Shown here one piece after another: positions 53,606 through 61,019 of a stretch of DNA of 61,019 nt. The translations under genes and the position numbers were made by a program. This DNA is from JABWBD01 sp040768665. Its GTDB lineage: Bacteria; Planctomycetota; Planctomycetia; Pirellulales; Thermoguttaceae. Position 1 is the stretch's first letter. Every line of letters starts with the position of its first letter. Below the pieces are notes generated by a model that made no database searches, was not told where the DNA came from, and worked only from the letters and a program-made list of their open reading frames with translations. The stretch lies in contig JAXGMN010000064.1 of the NCBI GenBank assembly GCA_040768665.1, positions 1-61,019 on the forward strand, given 5' to 3'.

Positions 53606-53855
53606 GATCGAGCTCCGACGAGGATGTGCTGCTTTTCGGATCGGCCGGACTACTCGGAAGGTTTCCTCCTTATCCATAATCTTGTGCTCGTAAGCCGTCA
53701 AGATGTCCCGCCTTTTTTGTGCGTCAAGATATCCTGGCACGACGGGGCCGCAGGCATCGGTCCTGGGGTGTTTCTTTGCGAAACATCCCGGGCTACGGTG
53801 ACAAGAGGCCTTCGGCCAAGGGGCAATCGGTGAGATTGTCGATTCGCGGAGGCGG

Positions 53856-54758
53856 CTACCGGACAGGCGACTTTCCCTCCGCGGCGATTCGGAGCGTCTC
53901 CAAATCCACGTCCACCCACAGGGCCGAGTCGTGGTCGCCGTGGGGCACTTCGTAGTACACGAAGTTGGCTTGCCCCTTCATCGCAGCGGCGATCTTTCGC
54001 GCCTCTGCGACCGGGATCAGACGATCGTCTTCGCCCATCGTGAGGATCGTGGGCATCGTCAGCCGGTCGGTGTGGGCCAGCACCGAACGGGCCTCATAGA
54101 GCTCCGGCCTTTCTTCCGGGCTCCCTCCGTACGCGGCGAACACGATCTTCGCGAGCTTCTGGAGTACCGGGATCTCGCTTCTGCGGGCGAAATCCAACCG
54201 CTGAACAAGATCGCACGCTCCCATGGCGACCACACCGTGAAGTTTCTCCGGATGGACCACGGCATAGGCCAGCGCGCTGGAGGCCCCGCCGGAACCTCCC
54301 AGCAGCACGAACCGCCGGCAGTTCCACCGGTCGCGGCAGTCATCGAGCAGGTCGGTCAGGTCTGCCGTTGCCGCCGGGCTCATGTACGAGGTGCCCCGCA
54401 GATTCACGGAAAGGAGCGGGTGGCGCCCTTCGAGGACCCTGCGCAGCCAGAAATGGCGAATGTCCTTTCGCGTGAAGATCTGGTCTGCCGACGAAAACGA
54501 GCCGTGCAGGTAGACGATCGTGTTCTTCCGGCAGTCGCCCGGCAGGAAAAGGGCCCAATCCTCCGCACCGTCGAATCCGCTGGTGTACGTGAGCCGCATC
54601 GTTCCGGCCGGGTATTCGTCGCCGCGCATCGGCGTCACCGCTTTGACCATCATGCCTGCTTCCTTGTCTGTCTGCACGCATCGATTGCAGCCGTCATGCG
54701 GCGCACTGGCGTCCGCACCCGCAACGCACGAGAGGAGAATCGTCATCAACAGTAGCAT
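53856..54758 (-). CDS. Secreted alpha/beta hydrolase (prolyl oligopeptidase-like fold)
   Basis: A 300-residue protein with a signal peptide (LLLMTILLSCVAGADA). TIVYLHGSFSSADQ is the oxyanion region, FVLLGGSGGASSALAY the nucleophile elbow (G-G-S-G-G), DDRLIPVAEARK the Asp region and PHGDHDSALW the His. The GGAGG ribosome site 10 bases upstream decides the start. It is separated from the previous hydrolase by about 250 bp. It diverges from the GH-type gene, with which it shares a short promoter region. Probably an esterase or peptidase acting outside the cytoplasm. Confidence 0.82.
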   Translation of the reverse strand: MLLLMTILLSCVAGADASAPHDGCNRCVQTDKEAGMMVKAVTPMRGDEYPAGTMRLTYTSGFDGAEDWALFLPGDCRKNTIVYLHGSFSSADQIFTRKDIRHFWLRRVLEGRHPLLSVNLRGTSYMSPAATADLTDLLDDCRDRWNCRRFVLLGGSGGASSALAYAVVHPEKLHGVVAMGACDLVQRLDFARRSEIPVLQKLAKIVFAAYGGSPEERPELYEARSVLAHTDRLTMPTILTMGEDDRLIPVAEARKIAAAMKGQANFVYYEVPHGDHDSALWVDVDLETLRIAAEGKSPVR

Positions 54759-54925
54759 GCCACTTGCGCCTCCTTCCCCGCCGTCGAACGGTGCCGTTTC
54801 TCTTCCATTGTCGCTCCGCCTCCGCCCGCGATCAACAGCAGCGCACCATCGAGAATGGACAAACGCCGGCCGCGCGGTTATCCTGGACTTCTCGCCTTCC
54901 ATCCCACCCCACCGAGGAGCCCAAC

Positions 54926-57724
54926 ATGCACAGTCTCCCCGCCCCGCAAGAACTGTTGGCGAAGATCTCCTTCCGCAGAGAAGTCGGGATCTTGACAATG
55001 CTCCTTTTCCTCGCAGTTTCGGCAGCCTTCGCCGAAGTCACCGTGAGGGTCCGCCATACGCCGGGTGGGCCGCAGATCTTCGTCGACGGCGAAGCGGTTC
55101 CGCCCAGGTTCTTCTTCGGCTCGCCGGGCGGCGGGGCTGTCGTCATCGCGGCGCCGGACACCTGGCAGTCGGTGTCTTTCGAGTTCACCCCAAATCGCGA
55201 TGTGGATCAGCGGGGGACCCTCCATTTTCGGTTTCCGAAGAAGGCGTGCCGAATTCAGTTGCGAAACCTCCGGGTCGTGGATTGCCAGTCGGGTCGCGAC
55301 GTGCTCCCGGTCGGCACCCTTGCAACGAAAGATGCCTTCGAAGATACCTGGAACCTCTTTCCGCCCGGGGAAAAGAACAACGTCGGAACCGTCGAGATCG
55401 CCGACGGCGCGGTCCACCTGACTCTGGCCGAACCTCCGGGGAAGAACTGGCCCGATTTCCACCTGCACAGCAATATCCGGCTCTCGTTCGAAAACCGGCG
55501 GGCGTATCGCTGCGGCTTCGAGGTGAAGTGCTCCGTGGCGGGCGAGATCCATCCTGCCTTCTATTGCGTGGAAGGTGGAGTGTGGAACTTCCTTGCCGGT
55601 CCCCCAGGTCCTTTGTTGCGGCAGATCGGCCTGGCGCGCGACGCCGGGGTCCGACTGCTTTCCACGAGCATGCCGGCCTGTTGGCAGCCGCCCGACGAGC
55701 CTGAGAATTGGGAAGGAATCGATACCATCATGCGGGAGATCATCGACGTGCACCCCAGCGCGCTGATCGTTCCCCGCGTCAGCGCGAACGCGCCGCCCTG
55801 GTGGCTCGAACGGCATCCTGAGACGCGTATGATGTTTGAGAATGGAAAGCCGGGCCGGATGTCGACCGTCTCCAGCCGCATCTACCGCCGCGAAGTATCC
55901 GCCCACATGGAGAAGCTAAACGGCCATCTCTGCCGGGCGTTTCCCGATCATTTCGCGGGCATCCACCCCGCCGGCCAGAACAGCGCGGAGTGGTTCTACG
56001 ACGAATCCTGGGGACCGGTTGTGAGCGGGTATGAGCCGCCCACGCGAGAGGCCTGGCGAAGCTGGCTGAAGACGCGGGGAGAGCCGAGCGCCGACTTGGC
56101 GGAGATTCCCGCCGCGAAACGCCGGCACGACGCGCCCTACGGTTTTCTTCTTAATCCGGAGCACCAACGAGACCTGGTCCTTTTCAACCGATTCTGGCAG
56201 CAGGAAATGGCCGACACCGTGGTCGAGATCGCAGCGGCTTGCCGGCGGGGAACGGGAAGCAAAAAACTCGTCGTGTTCTTCTACGGATATCTGTTCGAGT
56301 TTCCCCCGCTGCGCAACGGTGCACCCTACTCGGGCCACTATGCGCTCAGCCGGGTGCTGGCGTCATCCGACATCGACGTGCTCTGTTCCCCGATCAGCTA
56401 CTTCGATCGGCAGTGGCAGGCAACGGGAGCGTCGATGACCGCGGCGGAGAGCGTGGCTCTGCACGGCAAGCTCTGGCTGAACGAAGACGACACTCGCACG
56501 TATCTGGCCCGGACGACCGACTACGGCGGCGTGGCCGACTTGCCGCAGACGAAAGCCGTGCTCGTCCGCAATACGGCCCAAGCCGCGCTTCGCGGATTCG
56601 GGACCTGGTGGATGGACCTGCCGGGAAAGGGCTGGTTCGACGACGCCCGGCTATGGGACGAGCACCGCCGCCTGGCACCCCTCGACGCGGCAATGCTCGA
56701 TCGCAAGGCGCCCTTTCAGCCCGAGATCGCACTGATCCTCGGCGAGGAGAGTATGATCCACTTGACGGGCGGATCGAGCCCGATGGCGCGACCGTTGGTC
56801 TACGAAGCCCGTGCAGCGTTTGGACGCAGCGGCGCACCGTACGGCCAGTACATGCTCCGTGATGCGATCAGCGGCGATGTGCCCGCCAGATTGCAGGTCT
56901 TCCTCGCCGCCTGGTCGCTCACGCCCGACCAGCGCCGCCGGCTTCGCGAGAATCGCCCTGCCGGAACAACTCGCGTGTGGTGCTATGCCCCGGGTTACCT
57001 GTTGGCCGACCGCGCGGACGTGGGCGTGATGTCGGATGTGAGCGGCTTCGAACATCGCGCCCTGGAACTCGATTCGGCCGTCGCGACACCGACCCCGGCA
57101 GGCAAGGCCCTTGGACTTGAAGCCCACTGGGGCCAGGAAACTGGCATCCGCCCGCTGTTCACGGTTGTGCCGGCCGAGGGCGACCAGATCCTGGCAACGT
57201 ACGGCGATGGCTCGCCGGCAGTCGTCCTTCGGACATCCCAGACCGGCGCGGACATATTCACGGGCGTTCCTGCCTGGACGAGCCAGGTTGCCCGGGCCCT
57301 TGCCAAGGCGGAGGGAGTTCACCTGTATACGACGGTCGACGCGAACGTGTGGGCGGCAGAAGGCTACCTCTCGATCCACACGATGAGCGATGGGCCGCTG
57401 CAAGTGAACACCGGCAGTGCAGGTCCGGTTGAGGATGCCTTCACGGGCGCCCGCCTCGGCGACGGGCCGGCAATTTCCCTTGAGACGAAGGCCGGCGAGA
57501 CGCATGTCTTGAAGATGGCAGAGGTTGTCATGAAGCCGTCTACCAAACCCTCGAACAATTCATCGTCGGTTTCGCAGACGCTTTCGACAGCAGTTTTTGG
57601 CTTTCCTGCCGCTGCCGCAGCGACAGAGCTGGTCCGGATCGGGCCTGGAAACCGCGAATCCTGCCGGCGCTCGATGGGGTCCTGCCGGGCTCCCCGAAGG
57701 ATCCTGGTATCGAATCTGCGATGA
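54926..57724 (+). CDS. Secreted GH42/GH5-like glycoside hydrolase
   Basis: A 932-residue protein with a signal peptide (ILTMLLFLAVSAAFAE). A beta domain (to about 210) is followed by a TIM-barrel-like part (about 215-600, with ARDAGVRLLSTSMPACW and a candidate acid/base Glu in NSAEWFYDESW) and C-terminal sandwich domains including a GATase-like stretch (SGDVPARLQVFLAAWSL). This matches GH42/beta-galactosidase-like planctomycete enzymes. GAGGAG before the ATG decides the start. The tail after about residue 880 turns Ser/Thr-rich and overlaps the SEC-C gene on the other strand by 165 bp, so the original stop may have been lost. It probably works with the secreted esterases on the other side. 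Confidence 0.8.
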   Translation: MHSLPAPQELLAKISFRREVGILTMLLFLAVSAAFAEVTVRVRHTPGGPQIFVDGEAVPPRFFFGSPGGGAVVIAAPDTWQSVSFEFTPNRDVDQRGTLHFRFPKKACRIQLRNLRVVDCQSGRDVLPVGTLATKDAFEDTWNLFPPGEKNNVGTVEIADGAVHLTLAEPPGKNWPDFHLHSNIRLSFENRRAYRCGFEVKCSVAGEIHPAFYCVEGGVWNFLAGPPGPLLRQIGLARDAGVRLLSTSMPACWQPPDEPENWEGIDTIMREIIDVHPSALIVPRVSANAPPWWLERHPETRMMFENGKPGRMSTVSSRIYRREVSAHMEKLNGHLCRAFPDHFAGIHPAGQNSAEWFYDESWGPVVSGYEPPTREAWRSWLKTRGEPSADLAEIPAAKRRHDAPYGFLLNPEHQRDLVLFNRFWQQEMADTVVEIAAACRRGTGSKKLVVFFYGYLFEFPPLRNGAPYSGHYALSRVLASSDIDVLCSPISYFDRQWQATGASMTAAESVALHGKLWLNEDDTRTYLARTTDYGGVADLPQTKAVLVRNTAQAALRGFGTWWMDLPGKGWFDDARLWDEHRRLAPLDAAMLDRKAPFQPEIALILGEESMIHLTGGSSPMARPLVYEARAAFGRSGAPYGQYMLRDAISGDVPARLQVFLAAWSLTPDQRRRLRENRPAGTTRVWCYAPGYLLADRADVGVMSDVSGFEHRALELDSAVATPTPAGKALGLEAHWGQETGIRPLFTVVPAEGDQILATYGDGSPAVVLRTSQTGADIFTGVPAWTSQVARALAKAEGVHLYTTVDANVWAAEGYLSIHTMSDGPLQVNTGSAGPVEDAFTGARLGDGPAISLETKAGETHVLKMAEVVMKPSTKPSNNSSSVSQTLSTAVFGFPAAAAATELVRIGPGNRESCRRSMGSCRAPRRILVSNLR

Positions 57725-58387
57725 GCAATCTTGACGCAGGCACTCGCGAATGAGCGGAGCCGGGTCGAATGCGCCTTTTTCGTCAGGCATTATGCCGCGA
57801 GACAGGGCTTCGACCACCGCCTGCCGCTCATCCTCCGGCACCACCGCGATCGGCAATGCCGCTCCACCGGTCGCGGCAAAACCATCGTGAAACAAGATCC
57901 GCGATATGAGCAGGAGCCCGGGCTGCGCCGTTCCGCTGAATCCGATGTCGACGATGAAGAGAGTCTCGTCGAAAAACAGATCACGAGCCACCACCCCGAA
58001 ACCCTTTTCGACCGATTCCACCAGCAGAAACGAATACCGTGCGCGTTGCATGGCTCGCAGGCACGCCATTTCGTCCGAATCCGGATCGGGAGCGGAATCG
58101 ACCAGGTACTGCTCGATCGCGTTGCGTCCGTTACGCTGCACATCGTAGAGGCAATAGTCCATGAGCACGGAAGATTCGTCCTCGGAATTGAAGACGAAAG
58201 TACCTTTGTGAAAGATACCCAGCTTCTTGCCTCCCTCGTGGAGAACGTCCTTGCTAAGCCGCTGGACGAGCTTGTTGTTGAGATTGCGACCAGACGAGCG
58301 CAGTTGCTGGTAGCGGGCAATGGTAGCGCGGCGGTCCGGAGGGACAACGCCAGCATCACCGCGGCGGAAGGGATTCAGCAGGTTCAT
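57560..58387 (-). CDS. SEC-C motif protein of unknown function
   Basis: A 275-residue cytoplasmic protein with GGAGG upstream of its ATG. The C-terminus carries a SEC-C zinc knuckle, LCRCGSGRKAKNCCRKR (C-x-C-x8-C-C), often fused to other domains for protein or nucleic-acid contact. The main body (residues 20-200) has a mixed alpha/beta pattern with DYCLYDVQRNGRNAIEQYL and GFGVVARDLFFDETLF and is not recognised. Its 3' end overlaps the end of the GH-type gene tail to tail. It is unlike its secreted neighbours and probably has an unrelated housekeeping role. Confidence 0.75.
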   Translation of the reverse strand: MNLLNPFRRGDAGVVPPDRRATIARYQQLRSSGRNLNNKLVQRLSKDVLHEGGKKLGIFHKGTFVFNSEDESSVLMDYCLYDVQRNGRNAIEQYLVDSAPDPDSDEMACLRAMQRARYSFLLVESVEKGFGVVARDLFFDETLFIVDIGFSGTAQPGLLLISRILFHDGFAATGGAALPIAVVPEDERQAVVEALSRGIMPDEKGAFDPAPLIRECLRQDCSSQIRYQDPSGSPAGPHRAPAGFAVSRPDPDQLCRCGSGRKAKNCCRKRLRNRR

Positions 58388-58499
58388 TGCTATGCCTCCG
58401 TTCGCAAAATTCTTGGTCCGTCATTGTGTCGTTCGAACACCCGCCGAAACGCGGTGCTCACCATCTGCGGAGCTGATACACTCTCCCCCCTCCTTAATA

Positions 58500-61019
58500 T
58501 TAATCGTTCGCCGGGCGGGCAGGAAGAGGCCGGCCCCCGTTTTCGGCCGGAGCATTGGTTGCGATCCACAGATAATCGAACCGGCACGTCCCGGTAAGCG
58601 GCTCGCCCGTGGCCAGGTCCAGCCGCAGTTGCCGCAGGCGACCCTTCCAGGCCGGTACGCCGGACATGTCCAGCGAATAAGTCCGGCAGCCCTTGTCGTT
58701 GGGCACAACACGAAAGGTCCGGCTCTTGGCGTCGTTCCAATCGGCGTCCGCCTCGGTCGTGAACCTCAGGCGCATTTCGCTCGCCGGCGTGTGATTTTGG
58801 AAACGGATCACGACGGTTTCCCGCCCGTTCAGATCGACGGCAAGGTTATCCGGCGAAAGCAGGTGCGCGTCGGCGCTGTCCTTAATCGCCAGGATGTAGT
58901 AGCCGCCGGCGACATATTTCACCGGCTCCGACCTGGTTGGCCAGTCCTGATTGGGGAAGTGCTGGAGCTCTGTTCCCGGGTTGATCTCGGTCCACCCCTC
59001 CTTATCCAGGTTCGTGTTGAATTCCCATCCCGCGGCCACCGACGTGCCGACGGGCAGGACGTGAACCGTGACCATATCGCTGAGCCAGAGTTCGCCGTCA
59101 TCGGCGACCAGGCGGAGGAGGTAGTCCCCGGGTTTCTCGAAACTGGCCGTCGTGTCGGACGCACCCGTATCGTCGAACACCACCTTTCCTGCACCTTCGA
59201 GGACCTCCCAAGCAATCGACAGCGGCTCGCCCGCGGGCTTGGCGTCGTCGCTGACGCTCCCGGCCAGGCGGACTTTCAAACGGTCGGTGCGGATATCAGT
59301 CCCGGCATCGACCACCGGAGGCCGGTTGAGGGGCATCGCGCGATCGATCTCCTCGACCGTGGCGTACGGGGTGTTGTCGCTCAGGGTCCAGGAAGTCAGC
59401 TTGGGGGCCTCGTTGACGAAGAAGTCGACGCCGGGAAGCGTAACGTAGCCGTTCCCTTGGATCGTACCGGTGCTGCAGCAGACGGTGGGATCGGGCGTGC
59501 GTCCCCAGATGAAGATCTCCGACGGCCCCAGTTTATTTGCCGTATTGTTTTTGATGAAACGGGAATCCCGGATCTCGATGTTCGTCGTTTGGGGCGACTT
59601 GAGCCCCAGCACCTCGATCGCGGCCCCTGCGTTGTTCTGAAACGTGCAGCGGTCGATCAGGCAGCCGTTGCCGCGGTTCTCAAAGTCGATGCCGCCTTCG
59701 TCGTGACTGCCGGAATCGGGCTGGTTTCGGAACGTGCAGTTGCGGATGATCAGGCCCTCCGTGCTGCCGAGCATGATGCCCATGGTGCCGGCGCTGGCGT
59801 GCCAGCCGGACGCATCGAAGATGCTGTTCTCCAGAACGGCGCGGCGGACACTCACCAGGAAAGGATGCGGCGAGGTGTTGTGGACGATATTGTCGTGGCA
59901 GTAGACGCGGTCGATGACCACGTCGTCCCCTCGGGCAAAGAATCCCGAGGAGTTCTGGAACATTTCGCAATCCCGGAGCACCAGGTCCTTGGCCGGGGCG
60001 CCGGTCATCGCGATCCCGGGGGAATTATGCGCCGCATCGCCCGGGGCGCCCCGGCGGTCGAGCCACTCGGGGATCCCGTGGCTGTTGTGCCGGTAGAGTC
60101 CTTCAATATGGTGGGCAATGCAGTCTTCGATCACCAGCCCTTGATGGCCCGACTCCGTGTACGTGACGATCAGTCCCTTGCCCGCGTAACACACGACCAG
60201 GCTGCGGATCCGCAGGAAGTCCGGGTCGCGGACCAGCACACAGCGGTCGTCGATATCCCAGTTCCGGCGGATAACCGGGCGCGGACCGTCTCCGTACGCG
60301 CCGATTTCCGCCCAATTGTCGGCGGTGCCGCGGGCGGATACGACAAGTTCCTGGTTGAGCACGCTGCCTCGCCGGATGAGCAACTTTTCTCCCGGCCCGA
60401 GAGTCCGGCCGTTGATCTTCGTAAAATCTTTCCACGCGGCGTCCGGCGACGTGCCGGTGTTGGCGTTATCGCCTGAGGTACTGTCGATATAGTACGTAGC
60501 AGACTTGCTCTCGGCCGAATCGGGCGGCGCGAAGGCCGGCGATGTGACAATCGGGGTGGTATCGTCCTGTGGGAAGAAGACCAGCAGATGCCGCGCAATC
60601 ACCGGCCGGCTTCCGGACGCGCTGATCTGGATCGCAGCGGCCCCGGTGATGTCCGCATCGGCCTCGATCGTCCATGGGATCGTTTTCTCCGCTGCGGTGG
60701 GCATCGGTCCCAGGCTGCGGACCGCCTCGCCCTGGCAGCGAACGCCCGCCGGCAATATGAGAGTGGCCACGACCTGCTCCGCCGCCGTGCCGACGTTCCG
60801 AATCGATGTGGTGAGTGTCTCCGGACGCCCGGCTCGTAAGATGGCGTTCGACTGTCGCACGTCGCGGACCAGGAGGGTCGGGAGCCTGGGATTCTCGATC
60901 TTCACGTTGTCGATTAAGCCGCCGTGACCGCCGATCACGAGTGGGTTGTCGGTCGGCTTGGCAACTCCCGACCGCGTCACGCGGGTCCGCCGGCCGTTGA
61001 CATCCATTGTCAGTGCGAG
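58500..61019 (-). CDS. Large right-handed beta-helix protein (5' end outside window)
   Basis: At least 835 residues are seen, and the frame is open to the window edge, so the N-terminus with any signal peptide lies beyond. Residues about 175-560 form a right-handed parallel beta-helix with many Asn/Asp-ended turns (VLRDCEMFQNSSGF, IDRVYCHDNIVHNTSP, IRNCTFRNQPDSG, IDRCTFQNNAGAAIEV). This is a pectate-lyase/polysaccharide-binding fold. A PKD-like domain (LDFDTGASDTT region) and a C-terminal carbohydrate-binding-type sandwich follow. Likely secreted and acting on polysaccharide; lyase activity cannot be shown. Confidence 0.82.
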   Translation of the reverse strand, partial: LALTMDVNGRRTRVTRSGVAKPTDNPLVIGGHGGLIDNVKIENPRLPTLLVRDVRQSNAILRAGRPETLTTSIRNVGTAAEQVVATLILPAGVRCQGEAVRSLGPMPTAAEKTIPWTIEADADITGAAAIQISASGSRPVIARHLLVFFPQDDTTPIVTSPAFAPPDSAESKSATYYIDSTSGDNANTGTSPDAAWKDFTKINGRTLGPGEKLLIRRGSVLNQELVVSARGTADNWAEIGAYGDGPRPVIRRNWDIDDRCVLVRDPDFLRIRSLVVCYAGKGLIVTYTESGHQGLVIEDCIAHHIEGLYRHNSHGIPEWLDRRGAPGDAAHNSPGIAMTGAPAKDLVLRDCEMFQNSSGFFARGDDVVIDRVYCHDNIVHNTSPHPFLVSVRRAVLENSIFDASGWHASAGTMGIMLGSTEGLIIRNCTFRNQPDSGSHDEGGIDFENRGNGCLIDRCTFQNNAGAAIEVLGLKSPQTTNIEIRDSRFIKNNTANKLGPSEIFIWGRTPDPTVCCSTGTIQGNGYVTLPGVDFFVNEAPKLTSWTLSDNTPYATVEEIDRAMPLNRPPVVDAGTDIRTDRLKVRLAGSVSDDAKPAGEPLSIAWEVLEGAGKVVFDDTGASDTTASFEKPGDYLLRLVADDGELWLSDMVTVHVLPVGTSVAAGWEFNTNLDKEGWTEINPGTELQHFPNQDWPTRSEPVKYVAGGYYILAIKDSADAHLLSPDNLAVDLNGRETVVIRFQNHTPASEMRLRFTTEADADWNDAKSRTFRVVPNDKGCRTYSLDMSGVPAWKGRLRQLRLDLATGEPLTGTCRFDYLWIATNAPAENGGRPLPARPAND

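Overview
This 61-kb window looks like a chromosomal segment of a high-GC planctomycete (Planctomycetota, most likely a Pirellulales-type lineage). The evidence is a secreted repeat protein with the planctomycete N-terminal motif MEALESRQLLS and a C-terminal dockerin, a small SHD1-domain protein, a C-x-P-S-R sulfatase, several PQQ-like beta-propeller proteins, many Tat-exported enzymes, and a membrane protein with the FQFGIASLLW signature common in this phylum. Lineage is inferred from gene content only. I saw no rRNA, tRNA or CRISPR array.

Layout. 454-2678 (+): a VWA-domain protein and an overlapping membrane protein. 2623-5400 (-): a single-chain MmeI-like (type IIL) restriction-modification enzyme, followed by an IS630-type transposase remnant. 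6053-8442 (-): a PQQ-like protein and a Gfo/Idh/MocA-type oxidoreductase. 8838-12596 (-): a 1252-residue tandem-repeat surface protein. 13265-24446 (-): an eight-gene electron-transfer operon. 24721-28849 (+): an SHD1 protein and an RND/MMPL exporter. 28851-33119 (-): a BNR-type secreted protein and a sulfatase. 33400-36909: an SDR enzyme, a thiamine-binding protein, an aquaporin and a membrane protein split by a stop codon. 37089-39233 (-): a DUF2867-type SDR, a pyridoxamine-oxidase-like remnant and a nucleoside deaminase. 39805-47419: a deacetylase-like protein, lipoproteins, gene remnants and a DUF900 hydrolase. 47802-50211 (+): a Ser/Thr kinase with a frame problem and a small membrane protein. 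51122-61019: Tat and Sec secreted enzymes for carbohydrate or ester breakdown, a SEC-C protein, and a beta-helix protein running off the window.

The most interesting locus is the operon at 13265-24446. A HydBC-like fused NuoE/NuoF flavo-iron-sulfur protein is paired with a NuoG/GltD-like protein that lacks the GltD NAD(P)H-binding domain. They are encoded with a NosR/NapH-type membrane iron-sulfur protein, a Tat-exported four-cluster ferredoxin, a small Tat Cys-rich protein, a membrane-anchored NHL-type propeller and two membrane-anchored PQQ-like propellers. Three successive gene junctions overlap by one to four bases. I read this as an undescribed NAD(P)H-linked, membrane-spanning redox complex with extracytoplasmic propeller subunits.

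A second theme is an unusually dense population of palindromic, fold-back intergenic elements. At least a dozen sequence-distinct types occur. Several are flanked by short direct repeats, one supplies the C-terminal codons of a gene inside the operon, and a 27-copy 8-bp minisatellite separates the last two operon genes. These resemble REP/MITE elements, but no mobilising transposase is visible here.
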